DNA of 64,000 bases from Blasia pusilla (taxonomy: Eukaryota > Marchantiophyta > Marchantiopsida > Blasiales), in assembly GCA_050084515.1 (NCBI GenBank), contig CM114274.1, positions 29,388,001 to 29,452,000 of the forward strand. The letters run 5' to 3'. This document shows, piece by piece, positions 13,642 to 23,167 of the stretch. The position numbers and the translations under genes are program-made. The notes beneath the pieces were generated by a model. That model did not search any database, was not told the DNA's origin, and worked only from the letters and a program-made list of their open reading frames with translations. The stretch's first letter is position 1. Each line of letters starts with the position of its first letter.

Positions 13642-14290
13642 TTGTCCGAGGCGATGAGGACCCCATCGATGGGCCTTGATCAGAGTTCCCGGAGAGTTGA
13701 TGGTGTTGGTATGCACGCACAGAGGGCGATGGGAGAAGCGAGTGCGACGACTTCTATTACTGATGCTCGAGAGGAGCATGTGTCGAGTACGATCTTGGGG
13801 ACGGCCACGATGGTGTACCGTGCTCCGCTATTTTCTGCTTCCAACATTGGGAAGTACGCCCGCCCAGGTTTTCCGGCTGGCCGCTACGCTATGTGAGCGT
13901 GGAGATGGAGTTCCTGCATCACGTTTAGAGGTGATTGCACAGGAGGTGATGGACCTGCCCTTGGAGCCGATGCTTGGGCCGTCCACCTCAGATTCATGGC
14001 AAGTTGCGGCTGCTAGGATGGCGGAGATGCCCGCTAGACCCGCGATAGAGCGTGCCATGGTTGCTCTAGGTGTTTCGAGGAGAGATCTTCCAGATGAAGA
14101 GTCGAGGAGGTAGATTGTTTTGTCCGCAGCGTGTCTTGTTAGATTCAGGAACGCAACCCCTGATGTTGGGGAAGGCGGTACTTACAGGGTTGGGCGTGAC
14201 GAGGACCGATGTGGAGCATTGTCCATTCTGGATCCATACATCCTTGGGTGGAGCGAGTACCACACAGTTTATCACCCGATATGAGGTTGT
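13642..14290 (+). pseudogene. Aspartic protease region of pol, frameshifted
   Basis: The retropepsin active-site word LLDSGTQPLMLGKA is encoded at about 14135-14176; the D-S/T-G triad is present. Upstream (13676-14113) is a segment ending near ARPAIERAMVALGV that also occurs in the minus-strand remnant (34929-35213). After 14290 the reading moves by frameshift into the frame used by all later pol domains, with VLYPMGF and DYWEESASYRW. The enzyme would mature the Gag-Pol polyprotein. Stops and at least one frameshift make this copy non-functional. Confidence 0.75.
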
Positions 14291-14844
14291 ATGAGGATTT
14301 ACCCCGGACATCCTACATATGAGTCCGTGGTGCGAGCCAAGGCAATACTACCGATGCACAGTCCTACAACATCTTAGTTGGTGAAGCAGTATTGTACCCG
14401 ATGGGGTTTTCCCTGGATTACTGGGAGGAGTCAGCGTCCTACAGATGGCAGCCTGGTAATGGGCGACTTAGCTCATTACCCGTTCGATTCACGGGTGGAG
14501 TGATCGAGCGACGGCCAGGGGAGATGGCGACTTTAGCAGCATTCAGGAGCACCATCACATGACCTTCTGATTTGATTGAGGGGCATGTCCATGCAGAGGA
14601 CACCCCCGCGCCTGACACTTCTAGGGAGAGGAGTATTATGGTAGTTGCATCATTCCGTGGAGGACAGGTGCCGCTGTGGGGCTCGAGTGATGAGCTCTGA
14701 TGTTTAGCTATTGAGCACGTGTAGACGACGTGGAGTGAGGCGTTTGCACTAGACCGTCACGGGTCAGAGGAACCCGAGGTAGCCAGGAGTATTACTACGA
14801 CCCCTTTGGACACCACCCCGATTGTGTGGTGCATCCCAAAGGAG

Positions 14845-15822
14845 GGTATTTGCATGTTGGATATCTTTGGAGGGATCAACACTAGCTTAGCTGCTGTTTT
14901 GTAGGTAGGAGTGCGCGTACAACAGTACATGTATATTGAGATTGATGATGTTGCAAGACGAGCTTCACTTCACCATGTGGCGCAGTTATGCCTTAAATTT
15001 CCCGACTTATTGTCTGCGTTTGCCATCCAGAGGTATGAGAGTTCCCTACCGAGGGACATTTCATTGTTGGGGACGCAGGACTTAGAGCGGGTAGGGACCA
15101 TAGACTTGGTCATTGCTGGGTGGCCGTGTCAGGGCCAGTCGAGTGCTGGACGGGGTAGCCGATTAGCTGACTCTTGGTCCAGGTTGTTTTGGGAGATGAT
15201 GCGGATCTTGCAACACTTACAAGAGCATCAGTCTCGTTCTCCAGCATACATTATGGAGAATGTGCCAATTTTGGGCGATTCGAGGTCCCGTGTGGTAACG
15301 AGTGCATATCAGGTGCACGTATGGATCGGCCTGATAATGTTGTTGGATGCGGCGAGTGTAGGTTCATGAGCACATCGCCCACGTCTTTGGTGGACCAACT
15401 TGGTGCCATATGAGGTTTCGCGGAGGACGTATGAGAGAAGGGAGCGCCCCTCCCATTTGTTGGTGGATTATATTCTGGATCCAGGTCGTCGATCACAGAC
15501 AATGAGACACGATGATTGTCCTCCATTCACTGTGGTCAACAGGATTGGCATGCCACGAGCAACCTTTTCCACATTGGTGAGTTTTCCTGCTTCCTATGCA
15601 TTCAAGGAGGTCGGGCCTGGCTTGGTTTGGGATGACCATGTACATCGGTTGGTGGAGCCCAACGTCGATGAATGAGAGCGAGAAATGGGATTCCCCACAA
15701 AGGTGACAGCAATACCGTCACTATCAGAGGCATCACAATCTCATGTCTTGGATCAAGCAATGGACTTGAATTGCTGGACATAGATTTTCAGCTTAGGAGT
15801 AGTTGAGCAGTGTCATTTGCGG
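14845..15822 (+). pseudogene. C5 DNA cytosine methyltransferase domain within pol
   Basis: This domain would transfer methyl groups from S-adenosylmethionine to cytosine C5 in DNA. Motifs in order: motif I CMLDIFGGINTSLAAVL (14851-14901); motif IV GWPCQGQSS with the catalytic Pro-Cys (about 15118-15144); motif VI YIMENVP (about 15247-15267); motif VIII AHRPRLWWTNL (15370-15402); motif IX region NRIGMPRATFSTLVSFP (about 15538-15588); motif X region MGFPTKVTAIP and LDQAMDLNCWT (about 15685-15780). The short segment between VIII and IX (about 45 residues) would be a small target-recognition region, as in DNMT3-like enzymes. The same frame runs without shift from protease to RT. Stops interrupt it at 14902 (TAG), 15367 (TGA), 15673 (TGA) and 15781 (TAG). 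The frame has no nearby natural start, so it was part of the polyprotein. I favour a DNMT3-like subtype from motif VIII, with lower certainty. Confidence 0.87.
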
Positions 15823-16149
15823 ATACAACAGATCACAACTGTTGCATTGGCGAGCCCCATGCCTATCGAGACGATTGAGGCAGTGGCTAGGGGCGAGACC
15901 TGAGGAGATCAACACACCAGGGGTGATTGAGAGAGACACCCTTGGAATTCTTTGGATGTTTTGCAGGTACGCCGGGAGATGATAGCCACAGCATCGAGCG
16001 TAGTTCCGGGTAATACACGTGGAGGAGATCAGAGTTTGCAATTGGCTATAGGGTAGCAGCCGAGTTCTATTGTCCGAAACGGGGTTGCACCATAGCAACC
16101 ATCGACACCCACTCCAGAGAGTCCCACCCTAGTCACGATAGAGACTTGG

Positions 16150-17600
16150 GAGCCAAATATGGGCCCTAAGTTGACAGGAGGAGAGCGGCATCAGATACAC
16201 CAGTTCCTTAGGAGTTATAGGATCTGTTTCATATTTAGCATGCATGATTCGGGTACGCAGAAGGGTCCAAGGATCCGCATTGAGTTTTTGAGTGACATGC
16301 CAATCTTCCGACGACCCTACAGGTACAGTGACATGGAGAGGGCTCTGATTTAGAGTAGGAACCAAGACTTGGTTGGAGTAGGACTAGTGGAGATGTCGCA
16401 TGGAGAGTATGCATCTGCCATTGTCATGCCCGCCAACAAGGATGTGCATGGTAACTGAACGGATAGACGGATGTGTGGAGATTACCAACCTATCAATCGG
16501 GAGACAAAGTCCGATAGGTATGCCATGCCCACCCATGAGGAGATCTTTGATGCTATTGGGCATGCAAAGGTCTTCAATTTGTTAGATCTTCGAGTCGGAT
16601 ACCATCAGTTGCCTATGAGATTGGAGGATAGGTAGAAGACGGCGTTTTGGGGCATCGATCCTCACGGGAAGGATTGCTTATACCAGTGTAGGTTCTTACC
16701 ATTTGGGTTAAAAAATGCCCCAGCTAAGTTCCAGAGGCTCATGGATAGGATCTTGGAAGATCTGGATTTTGCTAGATATTATATTGATGACATCATAGTC
16801 TTTAGCGCCACGGTTGAGGAGCATGAGCGACATCTAGAGGAGGTGTTTCGATGATTGTAGTTACATGGGCTGAAGCTACATCCAAATAAGTGCAAGTTCT
16901 TCTACAACCAGATTGAGTACCTGGGTCATACCATATACCTAGGTGGCCTTGGTATGCAACAAACGAAGGTAGAGGCTATTTCACGCATTCCACGCCCTAT
17001 AAATGTGAGTCGAGTTCATGCATTCATGGGATTGGCGAACTTCTATCAACCGTACGTCAAGGGTTTCAGTTTGATTGCGAAGCCGCTGACCTTGTTGACC
17101 AAGGTGGATCACGAGTGGCATTGGGGGGATGAGCAAGAGAGAGCATTTGAGCTCCTCAAGGACAGATTGACGTCCGCGCCCATTTTGAGGAGACCGATCA
17201 AGGGACATCCTTTCCTGTTGCATACTGATTGGAGCATGTTGGGGCTTGGAGCCGTGCTCACCCAGCATGACAATAAGGGTAGAGAGTTTGTGGTAGCTTA
17301 CGCTAGTTGCTTGAACAATGTTGCTGAGGCAAAGTATAGCTCGTATGAGTGAGTGCTTAGCTGCAGTGTGGGTTATCACGCATTTCAGGTGTTATCTATT
17401 CGGCAATCCCTTTACCATCATTATTGATCATCAACCACTTAAGTGGTTGATGGAGTCCGACAAGTTAAAGGGAAGCTTGCGAGATGGGCTCTTTTGTTGC
17501 ATACTCATTTGACTTTCAAGTGGTGCATAGACCTAGGACGCTCAACCAAGATGCATATGGTTTGAGCCGTAACCTATGTCCGAGTCAGCGAGATGCGACT
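16150..17600 (+). pseudogene. Reverse transcriptase and RNase H of pol
   Basis: The RT copies element RNA into DNA and RNase H degrades the template. Visible RT blocks: PIFRRPYRYSDMERALI (about 16303-16350), RRMCGDYQPINRETKSDRYA, NLLDLRVGYHQLPM, CRFLPFGLKNAPAKFQRLMD, the catalytic YYIDDIIVF (about 16777-16803) and KCKFFYNQIEYLGH. The connection domain has FMGLANFYQPYVKGFSLIAK. RNase H has FLLHTDWSMLGLGAVLTQ (first Asp), YSSYE (Glu) and IIDHQPLKWLMESDKL (Asp). In-frame stops lie at 16351, 16456, 16633, 16852 and 16858; the 16456 stop replaces a normally conserved Trp (N-W-TDRRMCGDY). Frameshifts follow 17350 and near 17500. Confidence 0.92.
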
Positions 17601-17718
17601 AGAGCTCGTTGGCATGGAGAGAGTGATCAGGAGTTGGTGCCAGGATGGCACGCGTCAGCCTCTTTGGGCTTGTTGGCTATGGAGAGCCAGATTGCTAAGA
17701 CTTCGATGGTGAGGTCTA

Positions 17719-18950
17719 ATGGAGAGTCCTGACTCCTTAGATCCAGAGGCTGGTGAGGAGACGACACATGGCCGAGACATTCACGGTGATGGAGTGGTCT
17801 TGGAGTACTTGCGTATTGGGAGTGTCGCAAGCATAGTGGATGCCAGAGAGCAAGATCGGATCCTACAGCGAGCCAGACAGTTCCAGTGGGAGGGGACACA
17901 TGTGTTGCGAGATTGGGAGGATGGTAGAGTACGTGTAGTGCCTCATCCTTCACAGAGAGCACGTTTGGTAGGTCATGCCCACGAGGAGTTGGGTCATTTT
18001 GGAGTGAAGCGGACGTGTAGCTTGCTCCAGATACAATATTGGTGGCGAGGCATGTAGATTGACATTCAACAGTTTGTTGCCAAATGTATGGTGTGTGATA
18101 GGGTCCGCGCATCGTTCAATGCTCCGACTCCACAATTCCATCCACATACGATCATGGGTTTAGGTTATAGATGGAGTTTGGACTTTGCAGGACCTTTATC
18201 TTTGACAGAGCGCCATAGTCGTTATGTGTTGGTGATGGTCTAGCACTTCTCGAAGTGGATAGAGTTGGTTGCATTTCTTGACAAAGCGAGTGAGGGAGTA
18301 GCATATGCCTTCCTAGATCGAGTACTGAGTCATTACGGCGTATCAGGTGAGGTGTTGACAGACCAAGGTATAGAGTTTTGCGGGGAGTTTCAGGCCTTGT
18401 GTGATCAGGCGCTAATCAACCACCGCCTGCACAATCAATCTTTGCTAGAAGATTGGGACCTCCAACTGCCGTGGTTGGCGATGGGGTACAGATTCAGCAG
18501 GCAGCCATCCTTAGCGTCTCTCTCACCGTACTTGCTGCTTTATGGCCAAGAGCCAGATTTACTTACGGCCATTCGTCGAGATGTTGGTGAGGTGTTGAAC
18601 CTTGACAACCCTGATGTATAGATGCGAGCATGTTCTCAGAGGGCTGAGTTATTTCAGAGAGTGATGCCCATGGCATTTGAGAACTTGGCGATCGCGTAGC
18701 ATCGGGATACGTTGAGGTATGCGACTATTCGGGGAGGTGGTTATCGACCTTCTATCCGGAGGTCTCATCATTGAGACTATGTCTACTTGCAGCACACGAT
18801 ACCCATGACGTTGGATGTGACTGTAGGACGCATCATCTTGAGAGTGCGTGAGATTTTGTCATCTGGTGTTCTCTTATTAGAGGGACGCGATGGTATGGTT
18901 TGGAAGGACCATGTGCGTAATTGTGCGCCATGTCACTTTCCTAACATTGA
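17719..18950 (+). pseudogene. Integrase of pol, catalytic core damaged
   Basis: Integrase joins element DNA to the chromosome. The zinc-binding part is HAHEELGHFGVKRT with CMVCD downstream (about 17970-18095). The core has SLDFAGPLSL (first Asp, about 18175-18205) and LTDQGIEFCGEFQALC (second Asp, about 18355-18402). Directly after, CDQALINHRL joins to LLEDWDLQLPWLAMGYRFS; in intact gypsy integrases about 30 residues containing the third catalytic residue (Glu) lie between these blocks, so an in-frame deletion near 18430-18445 appears to have removed it. The C-terminal part (18787-18950) has an LLEGRDGMVWKDHVRNCAPC segment. Stops lie at 18055, 18241 and 18619, among others. Confidence 0.88.
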
Positions 18951-18983
18951 CGGTATATTTGATTTGAGCTTAGAAATAGTTCT

Positions 18984-19137
18984 TACAGGCTTGCGATGTA
19001 TGTTGTGTGGTTCCGCCCGTGGTGCAGCAACTATGCTAGTCTGTGATGGATGTTCAAGAGGATGGTATATAGCATGTTTGACGCCACCTCTCACTAGGGT
19101 TCCTCGGGGACGATGGATGTGTCCCAATTGTACATAG
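18984..19137 (+). pseudogene. PHD finger at the C terminus of the integrase
   Basis: The last ~50 residues of the polyprotein contain CMLC, then MLVCDGC, GWYIACLTPPL, VPRGRW and CPNC, the spacing of a C4HC3 PHD zinc finger; PHD fingers commonly bind histone H3 tails. It sits where chromoviruses carry a chromodomain, so a role in choosing chromatin integration sites is likely by analogy. The His expected in GWHxxC is Tyr here (TAT), which one C-to-T change would explain. It is in the same frame as integrase and RT, and ends at a TAG at 19135-19137, probably the natural end of pol. Confidence 0.85.
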
Positions 19138-19317
19138 AGTAGGTAGTTTTAAATTTCGACTTGTGTTTGTGACATGGATGACAAGAAGGCGACTAACGAT
19201 GGGGCCACATGAGCACCCGACCTTTTTGCTCTTAGCGTCCGAGAGATGTATGTCATGATAGGTAGGGATAAATGGATATCTGGAGCTAGAGGGACCTAAC
19301 CACAAGCTAAGGGGGCG

Positions 19318-19446
19318 ATTGGAGATATTTTGGTACTTCTTGTCTCGTTGTTTGGATGCCATGAGTTAGCATGGGATCGTGCGTGTTTGTCTATTTTTTC
19401 GATGACAACGATGTATGTTGTGTAGCGAGGTGTATGCACACGATAA
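19318..19446 (+). repeat. Repeat R, copy immediately upstream of the 3' LTR
   Basis: A ~128-bp block starting TTGGAGATATTTTGGTACTTC and ending GTGTATGCACACGATAAC is repeated at about 19958-20086, directly after the 3' LTR. It holds the words TTGTTTGGATGCCATGAGTTA and GATGTATGTTGTGTAGCGA. It is not found beside the 5' LTR. Confidence 0.75.
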
Positions 19447-19448
19447 CT

Positions 19449-19949
19449 ATCACGTCTTTTAGGATAGATTGGCAAGATCTAGCAGAGTGCCTTCGGAGAT
19501 ATTGGAGGACAACCTCATGAGGTCGAGGATGACATGCTGAGGCCACGGGTAACCCAAGAGAGCAGGTTTTCCCTTCGTTTCGGCTCATTTGGAGCCATAT
19601 TGAGAAACTTGCTATTTATGGTAAGTTGCCTTTTTTGGTATATTTGAGTTTCCACTTTGGGAAGTGGCCCTTGACCCGCTACAACAGGTCAAGAGCCAAG
19701 GAGATGACTTGCGAGCATAGGTTACCAAGGAGAGAGCTTGGGAGAGGGAAGGGGGTATACCTCCAAGAGAGAGAGCTTGAGAGCTCATTCTCTCTTTGTT
19801 GAACCTCTTGGCATGAGGCGACGGAGCTATGGTCTTCCTTGCCTTGTGTGTGTAACCCAAGCCTCTCATTAGGAGAATAGGTTTGGTTTGATATGAGAGA
19901 GAGTGCATACCATGGAGAGCTTGGTGTGAGATGTTGATGTGAGATTTCA
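19449..19949 (+). repeat. 3' LTR of the methyltransferase retrotransposon
   Basis: Direct repeat of 9179-9672, starting TATCACGTCTTTTAGGATAG (TG changed to TA) and ending GAGATTTCA. It contains the same CCTTGACCCGCTACA, GGAGATGACTTGC and GGTATACCTCCAAGAGAGAG blocks, plus a short extra CATTCTCTCTTTG relative to the 5' copy. Confidence 0.8.
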
Positions 19950-19957
19950 TCAATTTA

Positions 19958-20086
19958 TTGGAGATATTTTGGTACTTCTCGTCTAGTTGTTTGGATGCCA
20001 TGAGTTAGTATGGGATCATGCATAATTTTGTGTTTGTTTGGTGACAATGATGTATGCTGTGTAGCGATGTGTATGCGTACGAAAAT
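19958..20086 (+). repeat. Repeat R, copy downstream of the 3' LTR
   Basis: Second copy of the block at 19318-19446, with words TTGGAGATATTTTGGTACTTC and GATGTATGCTGTGTAGCGATG. Its presence on both sides of the 3' LTR suggests either that the true LTR or tandem element boundary is more complex than drawn, or that a neighbouring related element contributed it. Confidence 0.7.
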
Positions 20087-21657
20087 AGTCTTTTTTCACA
20101 TTTCAAAAAGTTCGGTTGTAATTATAAATTAGCTCCATATCTTTATCGGGGTTGTTTTCCCAAAATATTTGTGCATACGTTGAAAAGATCAATTTGGTGG
20201 TTTTAAGAGATAAAAATGCCACTTGTTGCTTAAAGGTGATGCTATATCTCTTAAGAACTAACACAAACCATAGTATAAATTTAGATTTCCTCCAAATAGA
20301 CAATATAGCATCTTTAAAGTTAATTTGGCTACACATCTTTTTAGTATCTCGAGGAAATGATTTATGGGATTCATACATCTAATAGCTAATTACATATCTT
20401 GAATCATGTCCCTAGTCTCTTATGGTAGGTTTATTACTTCTCATCCATCATAACTAGTCTCACGTTAAAATATCACTATCCACCTTGATAAATCTTGATA
20501 TCTCACTCTATTGATCCGTCAACTAAGGACTTGAATTTAGGCTTGCCCACCTATCATGGATTGTCCCTTACTCTTCACCATTATTTCTACCTAATGTGGT
20601 TAAAACTCCTCTCATAATGCATGTCCATAGATATATAGAAAGATGTCCATGGAGGCACTCTCATAGTGAGATGTTGCTCATATTTTTAACATGATAAACT
20701 TAATTCTAGATCAATTAAATATCAAAGATTTATGTTATGTTTCTTGGGTTCAATAAAGATTAGTGTTTGGGAAGAGAAATTTTAAAAAAAGGAGGTAAAC
20801 CATACAAAGTAGGCGAGTTTGATAATTATGAGTTTCTAAATGAAAAATCAACGCCTCGAAAAATATTCAATTTTTTAATAAATAAACTAAATCATTGAAA
20901 AAATCACCCACAAGGTTGAATATTTTATTGGGAAGGGTTCCAATCCAAAGATCATTTTCAAAACTATTTTCCACACGTGGAGGCGCTACGAAACCTGACA
21001 AGAAGGGCAGGTGCACAAGATGGATAGATAGAACATTTTGGATCCTATGAAGAAGGAACTAGATTGACGTCAAAGATAGAGAAGGACACAATCAAGCTAG
21101 GCAAGCACACCCAAGTAGAAGTATATATTTATCTTTATTACCCAATCAAAGTGAAAGTGCAATGATAATCTCAATTCTTCCATACAAATAATAGATATGA
21201 TGAATATGGTTGGGAAACATGCACACCTACAACTCACATGATATTTGACAAAACCAAAGATCCTCATCTAAATAGAGGAAAGAATTCATATTTTGGTCAT
21301 CCCCTTTCAAATAATTTGATGTGGGCCATGTAGGTGTAGGCCAAAGTCGTTATTCCTTTCAAATTATTTTTTTATTTTAAAAGTTATTTTCATTCCAAGT
21401 AAAGGATTTTAGAATCCAATCATTACTTCTCAAATTCCAAAACTTGGTATCTTCATCCCATTAAGATAACGTGAGTGTTCAATATAGATCTACTTTTTTT
21501 TAAAGATTTTTTTTATTCCAACTTATCTCTATTGATTCCCAATTTGATTTTGTTGGGCTAGATAAAAGGGCACTTTTCTTCCATGATAAATCTATCTTCT
21601 CTTCTACGAGCATGGGAATATTTGTTAGTGTACATGACTTTAATTGTGGAATCTATA
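20087..21657. other. AT-rich intergenic DNA, no gene seen
   Basis: Only short ORFs, including two antiparallel ones at 20103-20382, with no recognisable domain. Confidence 0.6.
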
Positions 21658-21838
21658 TCTATATTATTATTGGAGAGTGCCCATTCATTTTGAAAACTCC
21701 TCTCCTCTTGGCACTTTCAACCAACAAGATCACTCACTTTACGAGCCAACAGGATCGCTAGAAATTGATTGAAAATGATACTCGAGAATTAATTATGTAA
21801 GGTAATTTAAACACGTGCATCGCACGAGCTTATGCTAG
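21658..21838 (+). mobile_element. Short Helitron-like element with canonical ends
   Basis: The 181-bp segment begins TCTATATTATTATTGGAGAG after an A and ends CTAG before a T. A stem-loop CGTGC-ATC-GCACG lies 8 bases before the terminal CTAG. The 5' TC, 3' subterminal hairpin, CTRR end and A/T insertion site together match Helitrons. It has no coding capacity. Related 5' ends occur at 63.2-63.7 kb and near 23.17 kb on the minus strand. Confidence 0.72.
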
Positions 21839-23037
21839 TAAAGTCTAATTGCTATTAATATCTTTTTTATTATTAAAGGTTGGCATAAATAGAGAAGCTT
21901 TCCTTGACCCCATTAAAGAAGAGCCAATACATATAATTTAAAGCATCCATTTTATTGGCTTGTAAGATGTGGATTGGCGTAGAATGATAGAAAAAAGATC
22001 ATATTAACTATTTACATCTATAAGTAGTTTTATGATGTGTCACATGAGAAAACATTGTATCATATTTGAGCTAATTTGAAGGAGAAACATGACTACAAAT
22101 ATAGCTATCCAATTGAAATCATAAATTTCCATGTAAGCCCAAAAATTTTCATAAAACTTGTCGAGAAAATAAGTTGTTTCTATGTACTTGGTATGAAAAA
22201 AGAAAGGGTTCAAGTTAGAAAACCTTCTTTGGCCCCCCTATCATAAGGGTCAAGAAGTGGGGCAACATGTATGATAATCTATCCTTGAAAGTTTAAGGAA
22301 GTACACGTAATATGATTTTGTATGATATGTTAGGAGATGGAACAATGAGAGAACCCAAATCCATTTAGCGCTCATTATGAAGATGGTACTAGTTTGGTTG
22401 TATAAACTTCTTTGTCGTCATAATTAAAAAACTTTTCCAAAGAGACCTCCCATATATTTTTATACTATTCATTTTACTCTACACGATCCATATTAAGGTA
22501 TTTTAAACTTTAAATTTAATCTTAAATTAAATCGGAGATGGGTTAAACTTCACATATGACACGCTATTGCATGACTACTCATGAAATTTGAACCTTAAGC
22601 AAACCCATAATTAACTATATCTATATCATAATTGGAGACCCTCTATGTATAATAAGACAAAATAGTGAGATAATAAGATGAAATAGTAAAAATTTTGCAC
22701 ATTTGATATTTTAGAAAAATAAAATAAAACAAAATGGAAGGAGAGATTTTTATTTATTAAAATTACTTAATAAAATAAATAAATGGGCGTTATTTTTGTA
22801 GGAGGAAGGAAAGGGAAGGGATAGGTATTGTTTAAATTATGAAAAGGAATGAGATATTATTTAAATTTTAGTTGAAGAATGAATTTATTTAGAAAAGTGC
22901 GATTCAGAATATGTTTGAAAATTTTTTCAATAGTAAACCACATGATAAGTATTTTGTAGGTGTGTCAAAAAACAAAATTTTAAAAAATACCAATGTACAT
23001 CCTGTGTCATGCACGTGAGTGAAGGGACTAACCATAC
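21839..23037. other. AT-rich intergenic DNA, no gene seen
   Basis: No recognisable gene or repeat ends; only chance ORFs. Confidence 0.6.
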
Positions 23038-23167
23038 TACACACAAATTCAAATTTGTTTCTTTCTGCCCATAGTACGTAAAACATTCTCTTTCTTCCGA
23101 ATTGCCACTTGTCAAGCCGACACGGGTCTGTAAATAAAAAAAAGGAACTCTCCAATAATAATATAGA
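23038..23167 (-). repeat. Helitron-like 5'-end fragment
   Basis: Read on the minus strand it begins TCTATATTATTATTGGAGAG at 23167 (preceded by A) and runs through AAGAGAATGTTTTACGTACT to TTGAATTTGTGT near 23040, matching the body of the tandem units at 63192-63739. No convincing CTRR 3' end was found, so it is probably truncated. A separate minus-strand CTAG-ended word with GTGCATCGCAT lies at about 23352-23385. Confidence 0.5.

Larger units (their letters stand above)
9179..19949 (+). mobile_element. Ty3/gypsy LTR retrotransposon encoding a DNA methyltransferase and a PHD finger
   Basis: A 10.8-kb element is bounded by two related ~500-bp direct repeats (9179-9672 and 19449-19949). The coding order is gag, protease, C5 cytosine methyltransferase, reverse transcriptase, RNase H, integrase, PHD finger. 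RT before integrase defines the Ty3/gypsy arrangement. From the end of protease (about 14293) to RNase H (17350) everything lies in one reading frame, and integrase and PHD return to that frame. The element is decayed: it has many in-frame TAG/TGA stops, a few frameshifts in gag and RNase H, and a deletion in integrase. No clear primer-binding site or target duplication was found at the proposed ends. The LTRs differ at many positions, mostly transitions, so the copy is old. Confidence 0.88.
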
